Shown here piece after piece: positions 10,100-20,758 of a stretch of DNA of 64,000 nucleotides. The translations under genes and the position numbers were made by a program. Within the stretch, counting starts at the first letter, position 1; the number at the start of each line of letters is the position of its first letter. Source of the DNA: Podospora bellae-mahoneyi (lineage: Eukaryota; Ascomycota; Sordariomycetes; Sordariales; Podosporaceae); contig NC_085881.1 in NCBI RefSeq assembly GCF_035222275.1, forward strand, positions 930,001 to 994,000, given 5' to 3'. Under the pieces are notes generated by a model that saw nothing but the letters and a program-made list of their open reading frames with translations, did not search any database and was not told where the DNA came from.

Positions 10100-13000
10100 T
10101 CAGGCGGTTACTGCCGGCCCGTTTGTCGTCCCCAGGGGGGGAACCTTGACTGTCACTTCGCCATCACCCTCCCCGTCCACATCAAGCCCGCTGCCGCTGT
10201 CATCGTTCGGGCTCTCCTCCGCGACCTGCCCTTGGATCCTGCGCTTGGCGTCCTGCTTGTCCGCTTCGGTGATTTGAGCGTCGTCCTTGCGCATGTCAGG
10301 GGTCCATTGCGGTTCAGAGGGGGCGTGGCCGACCGACATGCCGACGCGGACCTGGTCTTGTTAGCAGTTGTTGTGAACAAAGATGGTGGGTAAAACTCAC
10401 CAAGGTCTCCAGCGCAGTATTCGAATTGTCCACCAAGTCATCATCAAACATCATCTTTCCACTCTCAAACAGCACCACCAGCGTCGACCCGCCAAACTTG
10501 AAGTAGCCCAGTTCATCACCCCTCTTGACCTCGTCCCCTTCCTTCTTTGTAATCACGGTGCTGCCCACCATCATGGCACCAATGCAAATCACCATTACCC
10601 GTCCGAATTCTGGGGAATCAATAGGCACGACAATCCTCACATTCTCGCCATACACATCCAGTGCCGACCGAATAGCCATTGGGTTGACAGTGTAGTATTC
10701 ACCTGCAATGGTCTTGGGTTCCCTCATAACACCATCCACGGGGATGTGGAATCTGTGGTAGTCTTGAGGTGCCAGTCTGAAAATACCCAGCGCGCCACCG
10801 GCTTCGTAGCGGTGGGCATCTTCAGGGTAGGCATCGCCTAGGAGACGCTTGACGCTGAATTCTCTACCCTTGATCCAGACCTTGGTGGCAATGTCAACGC
10901 GGTTAAAGACGACGGATCTGCAATCGGCCGGAGAGACCACAATGCGCGGGTTGTTTGGTGCAGAAACTGGTCTGGCATCAGGCTTGAGAGCGCGGTAGAA
11001 AAACTCGTTGAAGTTCTTGAACTGGTCCAGAGGAAGCAACACCTCAGACAAGTCCAATCCGTGGAAGGCGATGAATTTGGGGATTTCGGCCTTGGAAGCA
11101 GGGTCGTCATATTTCTTGCCCTGCTTAATACTGAGAGACTTGAGCAGCTTGCGAATGCGCTTCTTCTCCATATTGTTGGACTTGAGACCCTTGTACAACA
11201 AGCGAATACCAAGACGGACGTAGACGCTCATCTTCTCTTCGTTGATCTGACCGGTGATGCGGTCTTGCACGAGGATGTTGGCAGAGTTGGCACCGAGCTT
11301 GTAGCCACCGTAGGAGATCTTGGTGATCACCTTGGAGTACCACTTGCGCTGGGCCTGGCTGGACGTAACGAACCCACCCATCATCAGGTTGTTCACCTGT
11401 CGCCAGTCCTGGCTGGCACAGGTGGCAATATGGGTGATGATGTCTGCATCCTTGCGCTTGTTCAAGCGCGGTTGATGGCAGATGGGGCATTCGCGGATCT
11501 CTACCACATGTTCTTCGGTGTTGCTAGCATTGAGATCGTCCCGGTCGAGGTAATCGCCCTCTTCGCCTGGAGTCGCCAACTCTGGAACAGTGATGCTGTC
11601 GGTTCCGCCAAGGTCAGACTCGCTCGGTGGCTGGACAGTATCGGGATGCGACTCCTTGCCGGGTATAGGCAGCAGGTTCTTGACCTTTTCGGCGGCATCT
11701 GGGAGAATATTCTTCACACGCTCCACGACACCCGGAGTTCTGACCTTGGACTCAAGCTGGTCCTCCAGGCAGATGACGGCCTCATCCATGGTTAGGTCCT
11801 CGACGTCTTCATTATCACCCGCCTTATGGGGGAATCGGAGGAAGAAGCTGTCAATCGTCGACTCGCGCAGGGTCGATCCCAAAGAGTCCAACATGGTGGT
11901 CAACTCGACCTTGCTAATAAGTCCGCTCTCGTCGGCGTCGTACTGCTTCAACAGAGCTCTCCAGAACTGTTGCCTGAGTGCGGCGTAAGGCATGTACTTG
12001 GCACGGATGTACAGCTGTGGATTATGCTTATCCTCCCACTTCTCAAGGTTCTTCATCCTGAGGGGAAGTGTGTAAGGGAAGAAATCCGGATCTTCAGTTT
12101 CTGGTGAGGCATTCTCAGCCGTGTTCGCGGCGGCCGCAGCGACACCGCCTTCCCCCGGCTGAACGAGTCCGGCGGGGATCGGAGCATTGATAGCGGGTGT
12201 TTGAGCGCCCTCAGGCACCTCATGAAGCTGTTGACCAGAGCCCAATGCCGGCGTTGCGACAAGAGAAGATACATTGGTCAAGGTTGACGGATTCTTGGAC
12301 AATGCAGGCCTAGCTTGCTTGGACAAGCTCTGGCTAGAGTTGGTCCGGGAAAGACCCAGTCTCATAAAACGGGTCCTCTGCGCCGGAGCCGAGAACTCAG
12401 CTACCTCCTTCAAGTTATACAGTCCAGTGGCGGGGTCCGCCTTTGGTGCCTTGGAGATGATTTCCTGTACCGGAAAGTTCACGGAGGCAATGAAATCGTT
12501 TCCAGAGTACTTGTCGTGGTCAATGACAGTAAAAGCAAACTGGTACTGCTGTTCGTGGTTCAACACCTGGAAGATCATCTTCTCGTTGAACACGGGATCC
12601 AGGTTGTGACGGATCGTCTTGGTCCGGTATGTCTTCTTGCCAAGCGAAGCAACCACAAAAGGATCCATGTCAAAGCTCGTCCTTGTAACGTTCGACTCCG
12701 GGGGAAGGTCGGTAATCTTGCAAATCTCCAGGAAAATAATACCAACCACGTCACTACCGCCGTTGATAAATTCGTAGGGGTTTTGCCTCTTTTTGCGCTT
12801 CAGCCCCTTGATCCGCAGTCTCCTCCTTCTCTTCTCGGCAGTTTCCGGCTTGGTAGGGTCCTCATCTTCGGGGGTCTCGTCTTCGTAGTCGTAGTCGTCG
12901 TCCTCATCGGCGTCGTCGGTTACTCTTCCCCCCAACGAAGGCGCCGGCGATGGCACCTTGCCCTTGGTCGGAGCAAGCACGGGGGTACGAGATGGAGTAG

Positions 13001-13833
13001 GGGTCAACGAGGCGTCGACTGCCGGAGCAGATTTAGCAATTGCAGCGAACTTCTCGTAGATCTGCTGGGGGCTGGCGTCCTTGTTGGAGGTGTCGAGCAG
13101 AGAGAACTGCAGCAAGACCTCGCCCGAAACAACGCCCGTCTTCTTCCCTGGACGCTTGCTCTTCAGCTTGTACCATGTTGGCGGCTGCTCGATCTTTTCA
13201 TCGGCGAAGATCTCCTCCAGGGCAAGGTCAAACTCGCCCAAGTAGTCCTTCCCAAAGCGATCCTTATCCCAGCAGTTCACATCGAGGAGCAGGCTCTGGA
13301 TGCCATTGATGGGGAGCTGGCATGTTTCGTTCCATTCTGGGTTCAGTGTCTTCGACTCGGTGTGTGTAATGTGCTTCGATTCGCCAAGATTGAGTACGAG
13401 ATACTGGGCGAGAGTTGCAGCAATCAGCCACCAGTCACTTCCTCACGGGGGTAGAAGAGGGAGCACAATGTGGGATATCTGCAGCTCCTGTGAAATGGAT
13501 ACCGCACTCGATGTACTCACCGGATCCGACGTTCCTCCCCTGTCCTTGGCAGCGAGATCTTTGGCCTGGATTTTCAGCAAGTCAGTATGCGATGCTACTC
13601 CTTGGCACCACGAGAGCAGCGATGGTGGTGATGGTGATGGTGATGGTGATGGTAGGTGGTCCTCATACCCGTAGAATCGATACCTGCACTACCAGGCCCG
13701 TCTCCCTGCGGCCCTCTGGGCTGGCGGAATCTCCTTTGCTGCGCATGGGGCTGGCACTACGGCTGTTCGAAGCTGAGTTGGCGGCAGAGTTGGAGTAGCC
13801 CGGCTTCAGACGGTTGGGGATGAAGCGAGCCAT
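10100..13833 (-). CDS. PSD2: Phosphatidylserine decarboxylase, PSD2-type with C2 and EF-hand domains
   Basis: Exons 13833-13669, 13565-13521, 13403-10401 and 10351-10100 give 1154 residues. It makes phosphatidylethanolamine from phosphatidylserine in the endosome/Golgi system. Domains: C2 at about 45-150 (VVQVSILRAKDLAAKD...SDPYLVLNLG, split by two introns), a second C2 at about 288-385 (DMDPFVVASLGKKTYRTKT), an EF-hand loop near 558 (DADESGLISKVE), a C2HC finger-like motif near 709-732 (CPICHQ...H-x4-C), then the catalytic domain. The autocleavage motif GGST is at about 1041-1044 (10482-10493); its Ser becomes the pyruvoyl group. An acidic/Lys-Arg linker separates the two C2 domains. Intron 1 carries a GGTGAT repeat. 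The large size and C2 domains separate it from the mitochondrial PSD1. Confidence 0.95.
13620..13653. repeat. (GGTGAT)n repeat in PSD2 intron 1
   Basis: About five hexamer units (GGTGAT on the plus strand) lie inside the 103-nt first intron of the decarboxylase gene. Confidence 0.85.
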
Positions 13834-15655
13834 TATGCTAAGAGGTGGGTGGGCTGGCGCGGGGTATGCGTGTCTTTATCTACCTTGGCACGATCGTGTA
13901 GTAGGTAATCGTTCCAAGATTTATTTTGTTCTTGCAATTGACCCTCCAATCCAATCGAAGGAGGGCCCAATCAATTACGACGTAGGTTCCAAGAGTGCCA
14001 CTCTCCAATGCTGTGCTGTGCTGTTCTGTTGCTGTGTTTGGTGGGTGGTGGGTGGTAGGTGGTATGTAATGCAGACTCGCAGAGAGCAAGGCAGATCAAA
14101 ACAGGATGGCTGGCTAGATGGCTGTCCTTCCCCAGCTTTCCCCTTCTCTCTCCCTTCTTAGTTTCGAATCAGTGGCAATGATAGGGTGGGACGTGTGCGG
14201 GTAGTGGTCCGTCGTCGCAACTTTGGTTGTTGTTGATGGATCCCTCGATGTTCCCAGTAGTTGTAGTGCCCGCACAGTCGACGTCAGGGACCCGATGACC
14301 TGGGCGGGAGCAGATCAAAGAGGTACGGATAGAAGCTTGGAGAAGAATGGAGCTGGGAAAACGACGAGGACGTCATCCACCTAGCAACAGGGAGACACGG
14401 GGCTTGGGGGCCCAGCTAGGTATTTGTGAATTTGGGCGGTGGAGCTGTGATGGCGGGGCGCTGGTGTGCTGGGCGCGTCCCGGAGGATTGGCGATGCCGA
14501 GACCTGCCCAAAAGAACTTTAGACCCGTTCAGCTGCTGGGTCTAGGGGGCGGCTCTAGGCGAAATTGGGGAGTATCTTCAGCGGCTACCAAGCTGTTTTT
14601 GGCGGTGCTCACAGTTGACGTTATGTGTGTCTTGGTCGACGAGATATGGCTGGATGGATAGTTTTTGTTTTGGGCTCAACAAAATGAAGGAAAAACAAGT
14701 CAAGGCATCGGGGACGGGCTCGTGTATACTCATGTGTCGTCCGCAGCGAATGCTGTTGGGCGTACAGCCGTCAATCAGCATCTGTCCATTCTCATCAGGC
14801 AGGTGGGCCGTCATTCCAACGCACCCTGATTGAGGCACCTTTCGTTTGAGATGAATGCTGCTTTTGGAGCTTTGGAGGACTGGCAGATTGGACCACGCGT
14901 CGCCCTCGGGTTGCTCCCCCTTTTAAACGAGCGGGACCGGATATTGCAAAGCCTGATGCTGCGACCAACACAGTACATTTTTCTCAATCAAACACTCTGA
15001 CCACATCCCGCATGCTGCCCGCATGAACGTGCCTGAAAGTGACGGCTTCAAACCTACACCACGCCTCCTGCAACTTTGCATCAGCCTGGCCCCAGCTGTG
15101 GCCGACTGGGGTTTGCGCAACCTGATCGATCGACCTCACAAAGAGTTTCCGAGGGCTCGGGAAAAGGCAGTGATGGTCTCGACCTCCCGGCAATCTGGGT
15201 CTCCTGCTCTGTCAGGAGATGCCTACGTGACTTGGTAGCTGTTGCAAACAAAGACCGTCGCAGCGGTGACCTTCCCGTTCGTCCCAAGTGAGCCCTGGAG
15301 CTGGACACAGAAACCGCTCACCATGCCCATTGCGTATACCGTAGTAAAAGCCTCGCGGGTTATTTTTGGGTGCCAGCCTGCCAGCATGCCAGCCCTCGGG
15401 GGCTTTGAAACCACACTCTCGCCAGTGGCGCAATAATATCTGATTTGTGAAGTCTTTTCTACGCCCCCTTTTCAGCCAGATATGCACTCACACACCCTCC
15501 ACCAACAAGATAATAATCCGAGCTATCCGCACTCAAGATGACATTTCCATCCAATAGCAGCAACTATTCCATAGTCCAGTCAAATGCCATGCTGACCTAA
15601 TTCACATTACCTAACTTCTGTAACACACAAGTTAACCTACAGACACAAAATGATA
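13834..15655. promoter_or_regulatory. Upstream region of the PSD2-like gene, no gene seen
   Basis: This 1.8 kb contains the decarboxylase promoter and the 3' flank of the HAD phosphatase. Several open frames of 60-104 codons (for example 14347-14661, plus, and 15212-15487, minus) lack recognisable domains, conserved-looking splice sites or good start contexts. I see no RNA gene. Confidence 0.45.
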
Positions 15656-16760
15656 TCATACCAGCCCAGACGGAACAACGGCTCCATCCATCTGCTGCTT
15701 CCCGTTGTTAACAACACCGGCCCGATCCCCAGCAACATTTCCGTCACAAACCAGCTCACTAAAAGCCTCAGGCCACAAAAACACCCTCTCCTCCATGGGT
15801 GTCATGACGACATACCGCGGCACAGCATTCCGACTCGACACCTTCCTCCACATATCCGCCCTCGGGTTAAACCTCGCCGGCCTTCCCCTGCCGCCCGTCT
15901 TCCTCTCATCCTCCTCCAGAATCTCCTCCAGCATCATTTGAATATCAGCAAAGCTCCCAAACGGCAAATACTTGATACCATGCTCAACACAATACCCCTC
16001 CAACCTCAACCCCTTTCTCACAAACAACACATCCGCCTCCCTCGTAGAAGGGAAATCAGAGACCCCATCCCCAATAAACACAATCAACGGCACCTCCTGC
16101 TCCTCCTCCTCCTCCTCCTCCTCCTCCTCCTCCTCCTCCTCCTCCTCAACCTCCCTCCTCGCCTCCATCATACTCAACCCCTTAGCTTGACCCAGCTCAC
16201 TCCCCCCATGCCTCCAAACCGGCCTCCACTCCGACCCATCCTCGGTAATCTCCGCCTCGTTAGCAACAGTATCAATCATGGCTGATTGCTCTTCTCCCAA
16301 AAACTCATCCAGCACCCTTCTCAAAACCGGCTTCAGTCCAGCACTGATGACATGGAATGGGATCCCCTCCCTCAGACAAAATTGGTGAAATCCGGCAAAC
16401 CCAGGGTCAATTCCTAGCTGTTGGGACATGAGCTCGAACCCGTCATCAAAAGGGACGTTCAAGCTCCTCCACGTTTCTTCCGACACGGCCTTGAGGGTGC
16501 GTTGCCCCGAGGCGATCTGGGCGTCGAGAAGCTCCCGCTTGGAGGGGCCGCACCCGTACGTGTTGAAGAAGATGTGGCCTGTGTCTTGGAAGGAGATTGT
16601 GCCGTCGAAGTCTGCTGGAGAGTTAGTGTTGGGTTCGGTAAACGGGGGAGGGGAGGAACAGGCCGGAGAAGCAGACAATCTTGCGCTTTTTGGTCGTGGT
16701 CGGGACTGCGTCACCTGCCTTGGAGGCTGGGGCTGGAGGAGGGGAGACAGCGGAGGGCAT
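15656..16760 (-). CDS. HAD-superfamily phosphatase (phosphoserine phosphatase/MtnX-like)
   Basis: Two exons, 16760-16664 and 16611-15656, give 350 residues. Motif I is FSDFDGTISF with the nucleophile Asp at about residue 33; the switch-like region is GHIFFNTYGCG; motif II is in FHVISAGLKP; motif IV is FIGDGVSDFPSTREADVLF. It probably hydrolyses a small phosphorylated metabolite, substrate unknown. The intron has a clear ACTAAC branch site and CAGCAG acceptor, but the only donor that restores frame is G-GCCTGT, a non-canonical GC-AG intron that splits the nucleophile codon. An unspliced open frame exists up to 16846 but lacks the family N-terminus KKRKIVCFS. About 18 Glu are encoded just before motif IV by a trinucleotide repeat. 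The coding strand is C-rich at the 5' end and G-rich at the 3' end. Confidence 0.85.
16100..16148 (-). repeat. GAG/GGA trinucleotide run coding for poly-Glu
   Basis: About 16 uninterrupted TCC/CTC units on the plus strand encode a poly-Glu stretch in the HAD phosphatase, between EARREV and QEVPLIV. It probably varies in length between strains. Confidence 0.9.
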
Positions 16761-17357
16761 CTTGTTGGTGGTAAATCGAGAAAATTATTGACAGTGAGTT
16801 TGAACGTAGGTGGGCCAAAAGTGAGAACAACCATGAAGAGGAGCAAATATTGGAAGTATCCGGGTATGCCCCCTCACAAACTAACCACCAGCTTGACTGG
16901 CCACCCGGAACCCCGGAGATCTCATCTCTGGCGCTTTAAATCGCTGGGCAGCAGCTAACCTGGCAGCCGCGCGCCGGTTTAAGATGGGCCTAAGTTAGGA
17001 AAATGCCACGGGCCGAGAGCTACAGCGCGGGTTTCCCCCGTAACGCTTTCCTTTGCCGACATTCTTGGGGCAGCTGACTCGCGGTATAGACAAACACCCG
17101 TGGAAGAAACGGCCTCGCTGCAAATGCTGGTACAAACTCATGCGTTTCCCCTCTAGTCCTACTCCAGGAACCAGGCAGCATATTCTGGGCTGGACGAAAG
17201 TAGACAAAATTGGTAAATTATTTTCGTTCCTCTATATATTAGCTTTTTAAGAGTCCTGTGTCCCTGTAATAATCAAAGTAAACCATGGAGTTTCAAGGAG
17301 GGCTGTGGGATATCATCAAATATTTCATGAACTCGCTCGTTTCAAAAAAGCACCAAT
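16761..17357. promoter_or_regulatory. Intergenic region between the HAD phosphatase and SEC28
   Basis: This 0.6 kb holds the phosphatase promoter and the SEC28 3' flank. No gene or repeat is seen. Confidence 0.5.
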
Positions 17358-18433
17358 CTACGCAGAGACCTTGGCGCTGTACTTTGACGCCGCCTTGTCA
17401 AACAAATCACTCTTTTCCGCCAGGTCCACTAGGAGAGGGTGTTGGGCGTCTGTGGCTTCGAGAAGACTAAACACAAAGTCAGCATTGATACTGGTTTGGA
17501 AGTTGGGCTCCGGGACACATACGTCTTCTGCTCCGCACCATCCTTGCCGGCAATGACGTTCAGCACCAGAAGGTTGGCGATGGCCTCGGCGAACTTTGGC
17601 TCCTTTTTCAAGGCCTGGTCGAGAGCAGCTTGGGCCTCTTCTGTTCTGCCAAGGTGAAGCTCGGCAACGGCCTGGGAGACGAGAGACCGGACTGATGATG
17701 TAGCGGGTGCTTGCGCGAGCTCCTCAAAGACGTAGAAGGCTTGTTGGTACTTCTCACCGCCCTGCAGCAAACATATCAGTGTGTGACCCTTAGAAGGAAA
17801 ATCCTGGGGTAGCACGAACCAGCCTCAACCCAACCCAAGACTCTGCCAAGTTCACCAACAAACTGTCCTGCGCCCACCGCCGCGCGGCGGTAACCTCCTT
17901 GACGGCAAGGTCATTTCTGTTTTGTTGCAGATGGATCTGCACAATAAGCGCAACGGCGTCCACTGTTCAACCACCACCTCGTCAGTTGCGTCCCTTCAGT
18001 CGTTTGCCTGCGGTAGACTGGATATAGAATGTAACCTACAGCTTCCCTGGTGTTGCGAAAGAAGCGCCAAAGCCTCCTCACTCTTGCCCGCAGCCTGCAA
18101 TACTGTCCCGCCCACAACCTGTACTGTAGTGTTGTCGGCCGCTGACTCTGCGAGCTTCTCGATGATGCCAACCGCCTTGTCGCTGTTCCCAAGCGCTTGC
18201 TCGGCCAGAGCAGCGATGGCCTGCAACTCTGGCTCCTTCTCGCCCGTTACATCGGCGAGGGCATCCTCGGCCTGGCCTAGAGCGATGCGAGCTCGCAGCT
18301 GGAGGACACGGGCGGGGAGCTCATTCTCGGAGGACAGGGTGGAAACACCGTAGTCGACCACTTCTTGGTATTGTCCTTGGTGAAAGTGGTTGTGGATGTT
18401 GATGAGTTCGCCTTCGGCCGAGTAGGGATCCAT
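17358..18433 (-). CDS. SEC28: Coatomer epsilon subunit (Sec28)
   Basis: Exons 18433-18040, 17962-17820, 17761-17523 and 17466-17358 give 294 residues, matching epsilon-COP. The protein is a run of TPR-like helices: MDPYSAEGELINIHNHFHQGQYQEV at the start, VGGTVLQAAGKSEEALALL in the middle, AVAELHLGRTEEAQAALDQAL and NLLVLNVIAGKD near the end, and the family tail SDLFDKAASKYSAKV. It stabilises alpha-COP in the COPI coat for Golgi-to-ER transport. Junctions (QGS-LDAVAL, GLRL-GGEKYQQ, QKT-LLEATDA) keep frame. The second intron has a weak donor (GTTCGT). Confidence 0.95.
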
Positions 18434-20758
18434 ATTGGGCTTTGCTGTGTGGTTTTGGGCTGGGAGAAGGTGAAGTGAGTGATGAAGCTGTTGTCAGTGG
18501 CCTCTTTCCCCTGTAGTTTAATTGACCCGACGTGGAGCTTTCCTGGGCGCGGTGGGATGCGCTGCGGAACAAACCGTTGCCAAGTAGGGGGTTGCTCCAG
18601 GGTTAGGGTCTGGATGGCCCACCTATGGTTCCCAGCGCTGAAAGCTTCCACTGAGAGCTTCACTTTGGCATTGGAGCTTGGGGCAGCTTAAGAAACAGGC
18701 GATCTAACGACATCGACACCGAGAAACTAAGCGATGTTCATCAGTGAGAGATCTAAACATAGGTTGATATCATCGTCGACGACCGATTATACAACATCTT
18801 GAAATGTCATAAAGCATTTGAACAATTCCGGCCGAGCATGGAACCTGGAGTTGACTTTGGCAAGCAGTTTACCAACATCACAGTATCGTTGGGCCATATC
18901 TGGGTCGAAGATCAAACAAACATCATGCGCCAACTCCCACGACAATATCATTCCTTCCTCATTATTTCGACTTTGAATGAAGCTTTCCAACCTCGGCATC
19001 TGATCACTCACACCTTCACACTGAATACCAGCATCAACGAGCACCGCCATCGCCTCCTACTCGACATTGAGCTTTAGAAGCTCTCGTGTGAAGGAGCTTA
19101 CATCGGGTCATCCTCACCATCACTGCCGTCCTTTCGGATAGTTCTTTGGCTCAAATGGCGGCGAGTGGTCTCTCAGCCACACCGTGAACTCCGACGGCGC
19201 CGGTCAGAAGGAATCATTCGATGCCTGGATCGCAACGGTTCAAGCAGGCGGTCATCTTAGCTAAGTATAATCCTCTTCATTATCGCGGAATTTACTCCAC
19301 CGTTTGTCACAAAGCCTGGGTTGCACGACTTGGAAAGTTGAAACAGTTAGACTGTCATCATCATCCCTGCCGTCTCTCATTTCGTTGCTTGCCAACCAGT
19401 GCTCCTCACTCCATCTCCCCCGCACCGCATGAATCTGGCCCAACCCATCCAGTTGGCCAGGTCTTCCAATGGCCAACCCAAGATTCCCTTTTGTCCGCTT
19501 TCCTAGCCTGGCGAGATGCCTCGACGAAAGAGCGTCTTCAGGTTCGATCGCCATGCCGTGCACACGGCATGGATGATTCAAGTAGCTTTTTTCAACCTCA
19601 CAAGCCCGATCAAAGGTTCAGTAAAACTTCTTCTCCAGATGCCGTACCATTTCTCTCAATTGTTGGTTGTTCGTGAACGCTAGCGAGGGGTCGAAACATG
19701 AAACTGTTGCTTTCTCAAGGCTTCAAAACTCGCGATGAACCTCGACATGGGACTCCCATGCTTGGAAGAGGAGTCCTTCGGATGTCACAACTGGACCCCT
19801 GTCAGGCAAGGTGCGGCAACACCTTGCTCTCTCCATTTGCTTTCGTCAGAAATTCTCCGTCCGATGTTCTTCTTCAGGACTGCAACCTTCCTTCTCACAT
19901 CTTTGGATGCTGGTGCTCGGACGTGCTATACTTGTCACCCGCTCTTGCAGCGAAGGGACGTGTTGAAGTCGGCGGTTGGAAACACTTGCTTCCGCTGCAG
20001 AGACGGGAGCGATCCTATTTTTGTTGGACCTATCTAGGAAGTTATCAACAAGTGTTGATGATGAGTCTATGTACAAGACAAACAAGTTTTGGGCAACATA
20101 TGCCGAATACAATTCCCATACTGGGCCAAGAGACATAAACAAGTCTGGATACACAAACCCCTTCTCATAAAAAAACCGGTGTTCATGTTTGATACTTTAC
20201 CCGTCGTTTCTAAGTAACCCTCCCTGATTGGTGGATATGGAACTGAATCGTAGTGTGGTGGTTACATAGCGTGCCTTAATATAGCAGCCCGGTCATGTCC
20301 CTTCTTGCCGCAAATGGTCCCCAGTGCCGACAGGGGGCCTTCTTCTGCCAAGGGGTTCTCGAGAAGTTCTTGGGATTCGGGTCTCAGAGTTCGGCCATGG
20401 CAAGGATCCCGCCCCTTCACCACCAGCCGCCCTATGACAGTGGTATCGTTCGGCGATGGCTTGGGCACACCACGATGGAAGCATACAAAGGGTGGTCATG
20501 CCCCCCTGCTGCTCATCCTCGCCTCCGTTTGTTGCTCAAGGATTCTAACCTTGTCGCTCACTCTCTCTCTCTTCACAAACCCAGGCACAGGTTGTCCAGT
20601 GTCATGAATATCTCTTGGGTACTCTCCAACTGTTGATGGATCCTTTCTAATCAAACTTTTCTCTTCTCCGCTGCCGGCTTGTGTTTTTTCTTGGTTTCTT
20701 ATGTGTTGTGCTTTTCCTTTTTTTTCTTCTTCAGGGTCAGCATCTTATATTGCGGGAC
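18434..20758. other. Gene-poor stretch between SEC28 and the DUF6536 gene
   Basis: This 2.3 kb holds the SEC28 promoter on one side and the leader of the DUF6536 gene on the other (pyrimidine-rich near 20700). No intact gene is supported. A possible decayed frame is entered separately. Confidence 0.5.
18787..20154 (-). pseudogene. Possible decayed protein gene, unidentified
   Basis: On the minus strand three open stretches of 87-106 codons (20154-19846, 19581-19261 and 19050-18787) lie in the same reading frame and have ordinary protein composition, for example PVWELYSAYVAQNLFVLYID, GLLFQAWESHVEVHREF and ARPELFKCFMTFQDVV. They are separated by about a dozen in-frame stops. A random sequence of this base composition would hold about twenty stops over this length, so the case is weak. 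I recognise no family; WESHVEVHRE faintly recalls fungal zinc-finger proteins. It could be a host gene eroded by RIP-like point mutation, or chance. Confidence 0.2.
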
